Position numbers and translations under genes: made by a program. A DNA stretch of 64,000 bases from the NCBI GenBank assembly GCA_947380295.1, contig CANCQK010000012.1, positions 28,142-92,141 on the forward strand, given 5' to 3'. The notes below the pieces were generated by a model. It made no database searches and was not told the origin of the DNA. It saw nothing but the letters and a program-made list of their open reading frames with translations. This DNA comes from Bdellovibrionales bacterium (lineage in GTDB: Bacteria; Bdellovibrionota; UBA1018). Positions 17,335-26,833 of the stretch are shown here, piece by piece (the stretch's first letter is position 1; each line of letters begins with the position of its first letter).

Positions 17335-18300
17335 ATGACTTTAATAGTTGATTTTAATAGTCACGTTTTCCCGGCTCTTTTTAAGGGCTTTGAAATTATT
17401 CCAATTGATAAAGTGAATCGCTTTCGAGAATCGGCCCGCCAGTGGCTCAGACCGATCTCAAATTCAATTCATGGCTCTCAAACCATGCTCCGGTATCTCC
17501 CCCAGTTTGCTAGAGATCAGTTGGATGGTCTCAGCGCAATTCTGCCCCTCCCTGGGCTAATGGTGGAGTCGACCCCGGGTGATTTGTTTTCGGCAATGGA
17601 TGCAGCACAGGTGGATTACTCAGTGGTGATTGCGCAGCAACCCTGGGTGCCTAATGATTTTATTTTGGAGCTGGCGGCTGAACATCCCCGGTTGATCCCG
17701 GTGGTGAACATTCCAAAAGGAACCGCCAAACCCGGCCAAGCATTGAAGGCTTATGTCCAAAAGGGTGCTCGTGCTCTCAAGATTCATCCCTCCATGGACA
17801 ATGAGGACGTGAATTCACCCCGCTATCGGGCACTTCTCAGGGCGGCCGATGATCTGGCCCTTCCGGTCATCGTTCATACTGGCTGTATCCACTCCAAGCT
17901 GCTCTACCGCAATCCTCGCCAGGGTAAAGCAGAGAACTTCGTCAAGTGGTATGAGTCGTTCCCTCAGGTTCGATTTGTCTTGGCTCACATGAATTTTCAC
18001 GAACCAAATATCGCTTTGGATCTCTGCGAGGAGTTTTCAAATCTCTACGTCGATACCTCTTGGCAGCCAACCGAGGTCATTGCTGAAGCAACGCGTCGGA
18101 TTGGAGCAGATCGAGTCTTGTTTGGAACCGATTGGCCGTTCGTGGGTAATAATTTGAACTTGGGCCGGTCACGAATTCAAAATGGAATCGAAACAGGGTT
18201 GTTGAACGAGGAGCAAGGAAGACTTATCCTAGGAGAGAATGCTGCAAAACTCCTTCATCTTGAATCCACTGTCGAATTCTCTCAGATCTCCCACGCCTAG
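17335..18300 (+). CDS. Amidohydrolase 2 family metal-dependent hydrolase
   Basis: A 321-residue TIM-barrel hydrolase. Visible metal-site positions: VDFNSH near the start (where most relatives have DxHxH, so the first His is Asn), VIVHTGC, VLAHMNF, and FGTDWPF near the C-terminus. The family includes decarboxylases and hydrolases of small acids; no substrate can be read. The next gene is a creatininase-like protein 36 bases downstream, so the pair may act in one pathway. Confidence 0.75.
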   Translation: MTLIVDFNSHVFPALFKGFEIIPIDKVNRFRESARQWLRPISNSIHGSQTMLRYLPQFARDQLDGLSAILPLPGLMVESTPGDLFSAMDAAQVDYSVVIAQQPWVPNDFILELAAEHPRLIPVVNIPKGTAKPGQALKAYVQKGARALKIHPSMDNEDVNSPRYRALLRAADDLALPVIVHTGCIHSKLLYRNPRQGKAENFVKWYESFPQVRFVLAHMNFHEPNIALDLCEEFSNLYVDTSWQPTEVIAEATRRIGADRVLFGTDWPFVGNNLNLGRSRIQNGIETGLLNEEQGRLILGENAAKLLHLESTVEFSQISHA

Positions 18301-18335
18301 TCTCGCGTCTGATCTCCCGCTAGGGGGGTGCTGAC

Positions 18336-19253
18336 GTGGAATTTGCTAAATTGACGGCCTCTCAATTGGAATTTTTGCCTCGAGATAGGACTGTGTTTTT
18401 TTTCCCAGTGGGTCCGATGGAAGACCACGGCCCGCACCTGCCTCTCGGAATGGATCTTGAAGAGGCTGAGAGGCTCTGTTTTCTTGCGGTCCAGCACCTG
18501 GAGCAAGAGATGCCCGGCTGGAAAGGTATTGTTATGCCCAAGGCTCCCCTTGGTATCGATTCCTTTACAACTCGAATTGCGATCACCGTCCGATCTCATG
18601 TTTTGCGAGATTGGTTAGTGGATGCCTGTACGTCTCTTTCTCGCCTGGGGTTTCTACATTTTGCGTGTTTTTCAGGGAATCTTGGACCCCGTCAGCTCAC
18701 TGCGATCGAAGATGCGGGCTGGATCATTCGACGAGGAACCCAGGTTTTTCGACTTCCTGGGATTCTGCATTTTGGCACTCGTCCTACCCTGATCTCTGTG
18801 AGCTCAGCTCTTGTGAAAAGCAAAGATCTGTTCCAATCACCGCTCTGGCTAGATGGTAAGGAGCATGGAGGGGAGCGGGATACTTCGGTGGCTTTGGCGC
18901 TCTTTGCAGGTAATGTAGAACCGACTTATCAGTTGTTGCCTCCGATCGATCGAAATCCGTCTTTTTTTGGGCGTCTCCGAAACCGCTGGAAGCATCAGCA
19001 AAACTCCTACTGGGGTGATCCGTCCGCTGCCACTGCAGACGCAGGGGGAAAGTACCTCATTGGAACCATCGATGATGTTTTTCCTAAAATGCGGGCAGTT
19101 TGGGAAGGGCGCAACCCCAAGTTTTTATTTAAGTCCTGGTACTCGATCGTGCCAATGAACAAGAGCTTCTTCAAGGCCTGGCTCTTGGTAGCGCTGCTTT
19201 GTATTCTTGCTATGGCTTGGTTTATGATGAGCTATTTAAGATTTGAATTTTAG
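18336..19253 (+). CDS. Creatininase-like protein with C-terminal membrane helix
   Basis: A 305-residue member of the creatininase/MftE-like family. The first metal motif is clear (VGPMEDHGPHLPLGMD), and EHGGERDTSVAL matches the late family motif. The middle motif, normally NGHxxN and supplying His and Glu ligands, reads FSGNLGPRQ here, so two ligands appear lost. The last 30 residues form a membrane helix (FKAWLLVALLCILAMAWFMM), unusual for the family. GTG is taken as start because GGGGGG lies about 8 bases upstream. It overlaps the convergent menC-like gene by 32 bases. Confidence 0.7.
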   Translation: MEFAKLTASQLEFLPRDRTVFFFPVGPMEDHGPHLPLGMDLEEAERLCFLAVQHLEQEMPGWKGIVMPKAPLGIDSFTTRIAITVRSHVLRDWLVDACTSLSRLGFLHFACFSGNLGPRQLTAIEDAGWIIRRGTQVFRLPGILHFGTRPTLISVSSALVKSKDLFQSPLWLDGKEHGGERDTSVALALFAGNVEPTYQLLPPIDRNPSFFGRLRNRWKHQQNSYWGDPSAATADAGGKYLIGTIDDVFPKMRAVWEGRNPKFLFKSWYSIVPMNKSFFKAWLLVALLCILAMAWFMMSYLRFEF

Positions 19254-20256
19254 TACCTTGCGCGAGCGCCTTCAAGGCCTCCCCCAATCCAAATCCCGGT
19301 TCTGTGGGCGCAATGAACCGAGGCCCTACGCTTTGAATGGAGTTCATCCAGGGGTGATTCGCATAGGCGTGCTGCGAGAGAAGTCCTGCTGGCTCTACAA
19401 GAATATTCCCTTTCTGCGCTGCTTGAGCTGCGCTCCAGGCCGCGCAAATCTGACCCAAAGGGTGATCCATTGAGCTGGTGAAAACAACACTAGCTCCGAT
19501 TTTTTGAGCTAGAGCGCAAATTTGTTCAGGATTTTGAGATGCGGGTTTGATGACCAAGACGTCGACTTGGGCTTGTTCAATCTTTGGAAAGTCTCGAGGC
19601 TCGATTCGATCTAAAGCGAGTCTGACGTTCCATGTTTTGCTTAGATTTTCCCAAGCTTGGAGGTCAAAAGGAATCGGGTCTTCTAGAAAATCAATCTGAT
19701 CGACGGCTTGATTGATCCCGTTTAAAAAAGCGTGCATCGTCTCTAAATTCAAATATGAATTAAAGTCGAGTCTCCACTTGAGTCCCAGAGCTTTTAGAAG
19801 CGGGTCTAAGTTTTTAATGATTTTGATTTCTTGATCAGGATTTTTACCCACTTTCGCCTTGATCAATTGAAAGTCTGCTTTTGCTGCTGCGATCACCTCA
19901 GCCTCTTCGAGGCTCTCTAATTGTGTCACAAGAAGATGGTTGGGAGGAATAGTCAGTCCTTCAAAAAGCGAAACTCCTTTTCCTCTAGCTTGAGCGTCTT
20001 GATGGGCAAAAAAAATGGATCGCTCAGTGATGGGTGTGAGGTGTCCTGTTTTTAGAGACTCAAGTTGCGCTTCCAATGGTGCATCCCCAAGTTCTGGCCA
20101 GGGAAAACAATCTGCGTATCCTAAGCCTATGTCTGGAAAATCGGCTCGCAAGAGGCATCCCTGCCTCGGCGTCGCTAGCGACCTGCTATTGGGGGCAGAG
20201 CGGGGGGTGAGCGTATAAGGGTAAATTTGAATCAGTCTGGGTAGCAAGATTTTCAC
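19222..20256 (-). CDS. menC: Enolase-superfamily enzyme, probably o-succinylbenzoate synthase
   Basis: A 344-residue enolase-superfamily protein. It shows the KxK acid/base pair (IKAKVG), metal ligands in RLDFNSY, FLEDPIPF and LALDRIEP, and the second lysine in VIKPASQN. This set fits MenC (menaquinone pathway) or a dipeptide epimerase; the lack of a TDxD-type C-terminal motif favours MenC. No other men genes are in the window. Its ATG overlaps the stop of the upstream SNF2 gene by four bases (ATGA), so the two are translationally coupled. Confidence 0.65.
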   Translation of the reverse strand: MKILLPRLIQIYPYTLTPRSAPNSRSLATPRQGCLLRADFPDIGLGYADCFPWPELGDAPLEAQLESLKTGHLTPITERSIFFAHQDAQARGKGVSLFEGLTIPPNHLLVTQLESLEEAEVIAAAKADFQLIKAKVGKNPDQEIKIIKNLDPLLKALGLKWRLDFNSYLNLETMHAFLNGINQAVDQIDFLEDPIPFDLQAWENLSKTWNVRLALDRIEPRDFPKIEQAQVDVLVIKPASQNPEQICALAQKIGASVVFTSSMDHPLGQICAAWSAAQAAQKGNILVEPAGLLSQHAYANHPWMNSIQSVGPRFIAPTEPGFGLGEALKALAQGTKIQILNSSS

Positions 20257-23200
20257 CCCAAGAGGTATTCAAAGTCCGCCTGACTGAGTCGCGAATCAGA
20301 AAGAGAAAGGTCCTTATCATTTTCAGTCGAACTAAAGAGGGCATTGAATTTCGCAGATTTTCTCTCTTTGAGAATTTCGATTTTTTCCTCTACCGATTCC
20401 TTCATTAAGTAACGGTACACTTGAACGGGCTTTTGTTGGCCAATTCGGTGGGCTCGGTCGGTGGCTTGGTTTTCGACTGCTGGATTCCACCAGGGTTCGA
20501 GGTGGAAAACGTAACTGGCTTTGACCAAGTTGAGTCCTACGCCCCCAGTTTTCAGTGTCATCAGCAGGACTGAGCCTTTGGGCTCCGCCTGAAATTCTCT
20601 GAGCATCCGCTCTCGTTCGGGGCGTGAGGTGCCGCCGTGAAGCGAATAGTGAGGAATTTTATGAAGGCCGAGTTCTTTCTTAATTCGTTCAAAAGTATGG
20701 ATGAACTGAGTGAAAACAAGAGCGCTCTCACCGCTTTCAGTGATCTCCTGGAGGGCCTCCAGGAGTACGCCGATCTTTGGCGGTCGCTCTGAATATTTTA
20801 CGTTTGGAATTGAACCCGGGTCAGAACAAGCCTGTCGTAGGCGAAGTAAGGCAGTGAGCATGAGAAGCTGACTTCTTGCTTCTCCATCGGTGATAATGGA
20901 GCCCTTAACTTTTTCGTTCCATGAAAGAGCGATATCTCGATAAATTTTTTCCTGCTTTTGTTCAAACGGGAGTTTTACGGTGCTCTCAACTTTAGGAGGG
21001 AGTTCTTTAAGGATTTCTGACTTAGTCCTTCGCAAAACGAGAGGCTTAGCCTTGAGCTTGAGGTATTTTACTTCGGCCGGATCAAGAGAGTCGGGATTCA
21101 CGAATTTTTCTCTGAAGTCGGAAAGTTCGCCTAGGCTCCCTGAGACCGCAAGATCGAGCAAGGAATAGAATTCTCCCAAATGATTTTCTAGCGGGGTCCC
21201 CGTCAGGCAGAGTTTGAATCGTGCTGAAATACTTCGTGATGCAGTGGTTCGCTTGGATGTAATATTTTTTAAGTTCTGCGCTTCGTCAAAAACTAAGATG
21301 TTCCACTTATGCTTTTCAAAGAAGTCTTGATGCTCTGTGAATAAACCATACGTACAAATGAGCGCATGTTGGGGTTCAGTGGACATCCAATCTTGGATTT
21401 CTGCCTTGGATTTACTTTGAAACGTTTTGATAGGAATTTTAGGCGTAAATCGAGCTGTTTCGCTCATCCAATTGTAAGTCAGAGAGGTGGGAACCACGAT
21501 GAGTGTTGAACCCATTTTGCCCTGAGCGCGCAGGCATTCTAAAAATGCCAGGGTTTGGATCGTCTTTCCTAGGCCCATATCATCCGCTAGAATCCCGCCG
21601 AGGCCGAGCTCATAAATATCAATTAACCAACGGACTCCGGCTTTTTGATACGGCTTGAGTTCAGCTTGGAGGGAGCTCGGGGTTTGAATAGGCTCACGGG
21701 GTTGATCCAGGCTGTCATAGAATCGACAAATTTCTTCCCAGCGTTTGCCGCCCTTCACTGCGACGCCAGTGGACCTGAGAGCTAACATTTCCAGAGTCTG
21801 ACTCTTGGCGACTCGTAGAAAGGTGTCTTGGGATCTGCGACGATTTGCGAGCGATTGACCGCCTTGGATCTTCGACCAGAACGCTTCCAGCCGTTTGACA
21901 TTGGGAAGGTTTTTATTCTGGATGAGATAAATTTTCCCTTGAAATTCGATCACGCCTTCTCGCGAGAGGCGTTCGAGACTGTCAGTTCCAATTTCCTGTC
22001 CCTTGAAAAAGAATTTAGGATGAAGTTCGAACCAATCAATTTCTCCGGATTGACTTGGATCATCGGACTTTTCAACCAGGTTGAATTCTGGCTTAAAGTC
22101 CTGAATGTCCATTTCATTGAGTGGTAAGCCGTCGTAGGTAATTTGGATGCCCGATGGTCTCAACGGAAGGAGTGCTTGAAGCGTTTGCTGGGCATTCAGC
22201 CATGGACCGATGGGTGAGTAAACTTGAGCGTCTGTTCCAGGGTGAACGGGAGCCGTCTCCGGATCGATTGCGTAGAGTTGGAGATCTCTGAAGGGTTCCT
22301 GTCCCGTAAACGAGGGAAAAGCTCCGGTCCTGAGTTTTAAAAAACACTGGCCACGACTCCTCATCGCTAAGCTGGACAAAAGTCCTTCAAAGAGCTGAAA
22401 AATAATCCGTGTGCCCCCTTGGAGGCAGATCTCTCCTTGGGCAGTAAAAACGCTCTCTTGATCTTGATCAAGAAGCGCTGTCCAATTCGCCAAGGTTCGT
22501 TTGATGAGGTCGATTACGTTTCGAGAACAAAGTCGGTCGAGTGGGGGAGCTGGCGAAAGCTCAAAAAAACCTGCTTTTTTCTCAATTTCGAAAAGGAGTA
22601 TGCCAAGTTTTTCTAATAAGTGTTCTATGAACTCGGGGCCGGATTTAATAGGTTTTCCGTCGAATGATTTTTTCCCTAGGCTGAAGCTCAAAAACTCCAA
22701 CAAGATGCAATGGAAAATTCCGGAGTGTTTTAGAACTTTAAGGTCTCGGTCACGCCTCTGGCCTTTACGATCTTGAGCAAAGATTCGATGATCTTTCCCT
22801 GTGGTTGCTCCGATTCCACCCTCGAGGCCCTCTGCAAAAATTTGGGCGATGAGGGGTAGGTTCCAGACCTGAGTTTTCTGGTCGCAAAAATTGAATTCTC
22901 GAGAGAATGAAAATTTTCCGCTCTTCTCCAAATTGACTGACCCAAGAATCTGTGAATTTGAAAGTGTGGTACGAGCTGGATGAATAATCTGGGGGTAGTC
23001 CCGATTGATGAGCTGTTCGTTGATTTGTCGGACCATCTTCTGGATTTTCTGATGTCCGTGAACTTCAAAACTCATGGGGAGTGTGGGCATAGATGGCCAT
23101 AGCATGGCATCTTCTCCCAGCATCTGAAACAAACCAAGTTCAAGGCACTTTCGGTAAGGATGAAAAAGGACTGATCCTCGCTCAGTATTGATCTCCAGGT

Positions 23201-24041
23201 TTTCAAAAATAATTCCACCCGGCTTGAACGGCGTATGCTGAAATGTGAGACGAGCTGCACCTGGGTCGGATTGTTGCGATATGCTAGAGAGGGCTTGATA
23301 GGGGCTTTGAGTTGCTTCGAGCGTCCATCGGGATTTGAGCTCGAGGAGTACGTCGAACTCTTGAATAGCGCATGCTCGACGAGGCACTTCTGCATCAGCA
23401 CTCAGCGCCATCCAGAGCTCTAGTGGGTCCTCAGGGGGCCGTTTTTTTGCATTTGCTTGTGCTTCAAAAAGAATAGAAAGGAGGCATTGCTCAACAGATT
23501 TTAAGTGGCCCCAAAGGGTGACTCGAGATTCTGGGAAAAGATGAAGCCAAGGCGCCTGGAGGACTAAAGAGTGAGTTTTGGAAAGAAGTGGTAAAAGCTG
23601 AGTTGGAATTCTTAAAGAGTAAGGATGATACAGGATCTCTCGAGCTGTAATGACCACTCCGTCTGAAAAAACATACTGGATGCAGTTTTCGAGTTCCTCT
23701 GACGGCGATCGGGACCAAGGCCCCTCGTGGTGTGTGGGCGAGCTCCCGAACAGAGTGGGGACATCCTGAAATGAGATCCCCGATCTCACCAGAAATGAGC
23801 TGAGGTCATCCAAGGCTGGTCGTCTCCCGGCCGGGAGTTCATGTACAAAGGTGCTGGATAGCACCTCGTCTGACGGGCTCTCTAGGTTGAGATACCGAAG
23901 AGGTCCAGGACAAAATACGATAGAGGCCAGCCTTGGCATGGCTAGCGGGTGCTTTGGATTGATTCCCATGAGTGCGGTTGAACCCGTATTTGAAAGTTTT
24001 TCAAGAACCTCCAGTATATCGGAATTAAGTGGTAGGTTCAA
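20253..24041 (-). CDS. SNF2-family DNA-dependent ATPase / helicase
   Basis: A 1262-residue protein. The C-terminal 450 residues are a complete SNF2 ATPase: DDMGLGKTIQT (about 820), VVPTSLTYNW, FDEAQNLKN (about 922), LCLTGTPLENHLGE, then helicase lobe 2 with VFTQFIHTFERI, LHGGTSRPERE, LLMTLKTGGVGLNL and ATDRAHRIGQQKPV. The 800 residues before it are unlike known domains to my eye, longer than the SWIM-containing N-terminus common in bacterial SNF2 proteins, and no CxCx(n)CxH zinc motif was seen. Likely role: remodelling protein-DNA or polymerase complexes. Confidence 0.88.
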   Translation of the reverse strand: MNLPLNSDILEVLEKLSNTGSTALMGINPKHPLAMPRLASIVFCPGPLRYLNLESPSDEVLSSTFVHELPAGRRPALDDLSSFLVRSGISFQDVPTLFGSSPTHHEGPWSRSPSEELENCIQYVFSDGVVITAREILYHPYSLRIPTQLLPLLSKTHSLVLQAPWLHLFPESRVTLWGHLKSVEQCLLSILFEAQANAKKRPPEDPLELWMALSADAEVPRRACAIQEFDVLLELKSRWTLEATQSPYQALSSISQQSDPGAARLTFQHTPFKPGGIIFENLEINTERGSVLFHPYRKCLELGLFQMLGEDAMLWPSMPTLPMSFEVHGHQKIQKMVRQINEQLINRDYPQIIHPARTTLSNSQILGSVNLEKSGKFSFSREFNFCDQKTQVWNLPLIAQIFAEGLEGGIGATTGKDHRIFAQDRKGQRRDRDLKVLKHSGIFHCILLEFLSFSLGKKSFDGKPIKSGPEFIEHLLEKLGILLFEIEKKAGFFELSPAPPLDRLCSRNVIDLIKRTLANWTALLDQDQESVFTAQGEICLQGGTRIIFQLFEGLLSSLAMRSRGQCFLKLRTGAFPSFTGQEPFRDLQLYAIDPETAPVHPGTDAQVYSPIGPWLNAQQTLQALLPLRPSGIQITYDGLPLNEMDIQDFKPEFNLVEKSDDPSQSGEIDWFELHPKFFFKGQEIGTDSLERLSREGVIEFQGKIYLIQNKNLPNVKRLEAFWSKIQGGQSLANRRRSQDTFLRVAKSQTLEMLALRSTGVAVKGGKRWEEICRFYDSLDQPREPIQTPSSLQAELKPYQKAGVRWLIDIYELGLGGILADDMGLGKTIQTLAFLECLRAQGKMGSTLIVVPTSLTYNWMSETARFTPKIPIKTFQSKSKAEIQDWMSTEPQHALICTYGLFTEHQDFFEKHKWNILVFDEAQNLKNITSKRTTASRSISARFKLCLTGTPLENHLGEFYSLLDLAVSGSLGELSDFREKFVNPDSLDPAEVKYLKLKAKPLVLRRTKSEILKELPPKVESTVKLPFEQKQEKIYRDIALSWNEKVKGSIITDGEARSQLLMLTALLRLRQACSDPGSIPNVKYSERPPKIGVLLEALQEITESGESALVFTQFIHTFERIKKELGLHKIPHYSLHGGTSRPERERMLREFQAEPKGSVLLMTLKTGGVGLNLVKASYVFHLEPWWNPAVENQATDRAHRIGQQKPVQVYRYLMKESVEEKIEILKERKSAKFNALFSSTENDKDLSLSDSRLSQADFEYLLG

Positions 24042-24082
24042 CGAGAATGGACGGCAGGTCCGGTTTATAGAAAGGTTCTCCC

Positions 24083-24877
24083 ATGCGTAAGCGACTTTTA
24101 TGTCCGATTCTCCCTCTTCCTGGTCAAAGGGTTCTACTTCCAGAAAACGAAGCGAACCATGCCCAGCGGGTTCTTCGTCTCAGGAGCGGCGAGGAGGTGG
24201 AAGCTCTCGATGGGAAGGGGCACCATATCGTGGGTCGACTTCAAATGAGCGACCTCGGGGTTCACCTCGAATATGTGAGTCCGATCCAGGACGATGTCGG
24301 AACAAGCGGGGGGCTAGCGGTGGTGCCTGTTGTGCTAGAAATGGCAATCCTCAAGGGTGAAGCCATGGAATGGGTAGTTGAAAAAGCCACTGAGCTGGGG
24401 GTTCGGAGTCTGACGCCCGTAGTAACTGATCACACCGTGATTCAAATTAAAAACAAAGGGCCTGAGTTTTTTCAGGAAAGATGGCAGAAAATTGCTGACC
24501 AGGCGCTTAAGCAATGTGGGCGCCTCCAAGGACTTAAGGTTGGGGTTCCTTTAGCGTTGACTGATCTCCTGAAGACTCGATTGAATTCGACCCAGAGTTG
24601 TCGAGTTTGGTGTGATGAACAAAAAGCTCAAGGAGGATCACCGAGTCTTGCAGAGTGGATTTTAAAAAATCCATTGAGCCCGACTCATGAAGTGAGGATT
24701 TTGATTGGGCCTGAGGGGGGCTGGAGTCAAAATGAACGTGCCCTTCTTGAGAAACTTTCGTCGGAGTCTGGGCAGGATGCGATCCCCTTGAGTTTGGGTC
24801 CGTTGGTTTTGCGGGCGGAGACGGCAGCCTTAGTGACGATGAGTTTAATTTCTTCTTTTATGCGTGCTCGAAGTTAA
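24083..24877 (+). CDS. rsmE: 16S rRNA m3U1498 methyltransferase
   Basis: A 264-residue SPOUT methyltransferase that methylates U1498 of 16S rRNA. Seen: PUA-like N-terminus (NEANHAQRVLRLRSGEEVEALDGKG), EWVVEKATELGVRSLTPVVT, and the SAM-binding trefoil knot LIGPEGGWSQNE plus LGPLVLRAETAAL. Length and motifs match RsmE. It is divergent from the SNF2 gene across 41 bases. Confidence 0.95.
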   Translation: MRKRLLCPILPLPGQRVLLPENEANHAQRVLRLRSGEEVEALDGKGHHIVGRLQMSDLGVHLEYVSPIQDDVGTSGGLAVVPVVLEMAILKGEAMEWVVEKATELGVRSLTPVVTDHTVIQIKNKGPEFFQERWQKIADQALKQCGRLQGLKVGVPLALTDLLKTRLNSTQSCRVWCDEQKAQGGSPSLAEWILKNPLSPTHEVRILIGPEGGWSQNERALLEKLSSESGQDAIPLSLGPLVLRAETAALVTMSLISSFMRARS

Positions 24878-24919
24878 AGTTTAGTTTACTCTTTTCTAAT
24901 CAATCCTAAAGGAAAGAGT

Positions 24920-26167
24920 ATGCCGAATTCGAAGAAGCAGTCCTTGGCTTTACTTGGGTTTTTTCTGGCTTTGACTCAGTCCCCCATTTGGGCAGACGTG
25001 GGAAAAGTAGAAAAATCTTTAGACCTCTCAAAATGGGACACTCCGGTTGCAGATTCTTTGAAAAAAAATGTCGAGTTTTGGATTCAAGTCAACAGTCAGT
25101 ACACAAATGAACAAGGCCTGATTCATGATTCTGATGACGTGAGTCACATCTACTCCGTTTTAAATCTCAAGAAATCCAAGAACCGAGGTTCTGATTCAAT
25201 TCGGCGAGAGAAAGCTAAATGGCGACAAGTTTTGCTTTCGGTTCATCGCAAGCAGGCTACGCCCGAAAAGTTTTCTGCGGATGAAAAGCGGATTTTTGAA
25301 ATGTTTAAGGACACGGACGAGCCTAATAAGTTCTTGAACGCAGCCCATCGAAAGCGTCTGCGGTTTCAGCGTGGACAAAGGGAATCTTTTTTGAGCGGTC
25401 TGGGGCAGTCCGGAAAATACCTTCATAGAATGGAGGCTACTTTTACTCAAGCTGGACTCCCGGTTGAGCTGACTCGGCTTCCATTTGTGGAGAGTAGCTT
25501 CAATTTAAAGGCCCGGTCAAAAGTAGGGGCTAGCGGGATTTTTCAGTTTATGAAATCGACCGCACGTCTCTTTTTGCGTGTGGATGATAGAGTGGACGAG
25601 CGTAACGACCCTCTTCGAGCCTCGGAAGCCGCTGCACAACTTCTTAAGTTGAATTTTCAGTCTCTTGGGAATTGGCCGCTTGCTGTGACTGCCTATAATC
25701 ATGGCCGAAAAGCCCTGATGAGAGCAGTAAGGCGGGTGGGGTCAGACCGATTAGAGGATTTGATCGGAGGGTATACCGGGAGATCGTTCGGATTTGCGAG
25801 TCGCAATTTTTATCCTGAGCTGGTTGCTTTAGTCGAGCTGGAGAAAAACCCCTCAAAGTATTTTAAGCCATCCGAAATTGAGCGGGCCCCGGAACTGCTT
25901 TTTTATGAGGTTAAGCTCTCTCGGGATACCGAGCTTCCCCAGCTGATGGAGACCTTCGGTGTGAGCATTCAGGAGATGCGGGAGTTCAATCCAGGATTAT
26001 CAGAGGACATTTTTCTCAAGAAAATACCCCTGCCGGCGGGTTACCGCCTGAGAATGAAAAGGATTGCAGCGGAGTCTGAAGAGGCTTTAACACGTCGGTT
26101 TTTTGAAAAATTCAATTCTTTAGTGAAATCTCCTCAAGGAGACGGCGCGCCCAGCATCAAAATGTGA
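24920..26167 (+). CDS. mltD: Membrane-bound lytic murein transglycosylase, MltD-like
   Basis: A 415-residue exported protein (signal MPNSKKQSLALLGFFLALTQ). The catalytic SLT domain has RLPFVESSFNLKARSKVGASGIFQFMKSTAR, whose glutamate (VESSF) is the catalytic acid, then AVTAYNHGRKALMRA. A LysM-like peptidoglycan-binding segment lies near the C-terminus (LPQLMETFGVSIQEMREFNPG). It cleaves glycan strands to 1,6-anhydroMurNAc ends. GGAAAG precedes the start. Confidence 0.88.
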   Translation: MPNSKKQSLALLGFFLALTQSPIWADVGKVEKSLDLSKWDTPVADSLKKNVEFWIQVNSQYTNEQGLIHDSDDVSHIYSVLNLKKSKNRGSDSIRREKAKWRQVLLSVHRKQATPEKFSADEKRIFEMFKDTDEPNKFLNAAHRKRLRFQRGQRESFLSGLGQSGKYLHRMEATFTQAGLPVELTRLPFVESSFNLKARSKVGASGIFQFMKSTARLFLRVDDRVDERNDPLRASEAAAQLLKLNFQSLGNWPLAVTAYNHGRKALMRAVRRVGSDRLEDLIGGYTGRSFGFASRNFYPELVALVELEKNPSKYFKPSEIERAPELLFYEVKLSRDTELPQLMETFGVSIQEMREFNPGLSEDIFLKKIPLPAGYRLRMKRIAAESEEALTRRFFEKFNSLVKSPQGDGAPSIKM

Positions 26168-26194
26168 TAGAGGAAACAGCGAGGTAAGAATTTC

Positions 26195-26833
26195 ATGTTT
26201 TTGGTTGGCATTGCTGGTGGTTCTGGTTCAGGTAAAACGACATTTGCTAAGAAAATTTTACAAAAGCTCGACCCGAGCTTGTCTCCTTCTGTAGCACTTC
26301 TTCACCAGGATTCTTATTATTTGCCCTCTCCTCCGAATCACCTCAAGGTCCATGGTGAGGGGAATTTCGACCATCCTATGGCATTTGATTGGGCACTCCT
26401 GAAAGAACACCTGGCTGCTCTCAAGCGCGGAGAGCGAGTGGATTCGCCGATTTACGATTTTCGTGAAAATGGCAGAACGGCTGAGGTTGAGTCTGTGGGG
26501 CCCTGCGGCGCCATTTTGATGGAGGGGATTTTCACCCTTTGGGATGCTGAGATCCGCAATCTTTTTGATTTAAAAATTTATCTAAATGTCGAAGCTGATA
26601 TTCGATTCATTCGACGGCTCCATCGAGACGTGCGCGAACGCGGTAGGTCTTTGGATAATATCATTCGCCAGTACTACGATACCGTTCGCCCCATGCACCG
26701 AGAGTTCCTCGAACCTACCCGTCAGTATGCTGATATTGTGGTGGGCGAAGAAACAGACGTGGCTGCCGATGTAGTTGCTGCGCGGGTTGCTGAAATCACA
26801 ATCGCTCGCAAAGTGGAGGAATCAATCCGTTGA
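26195..26833 (+). CDS. udk: Uridine kinase
   Basis: A 212-residue kinase converting uridine and cytidine to their monophosphates. P-loop GIAGGSGSGKTTFAKK at 5-20, the substrate motif LLHQDSYY, FDHPMAFDW, and RRLHRDVRERGRS match Udk. The stop codon overlaps the RNase J start (TTGA), so the two are translated in series. Confidence 0.93.
   Translation: MFLVGIAGGSGSGKTTFAKKILQKLDPSLSPSVALLHQDSYYLPSPPNHLKVHGEGNFDHPMAFDWALLKEHLAALKRGERVDSPIYDFRENGRTAEVESVGPCGAILMEGIFTLWDAEIRNLFDLKIYLNVEADIRFIRRLHRDVRERGRSLDNIIRQYYDTVRPMHREFLEPTRQYADIVVGEETDVAADVVAARVAEITIARKVEESIR

Noticed and set aside
26143..26153. GCGCGCCCAG shared with the 3' end of tRNA-Arg, as a possible att site
   Set aside because: Only ten bases, inside the end of the transglycosylase gene, on housekeeping flanks and without an integrase gene.
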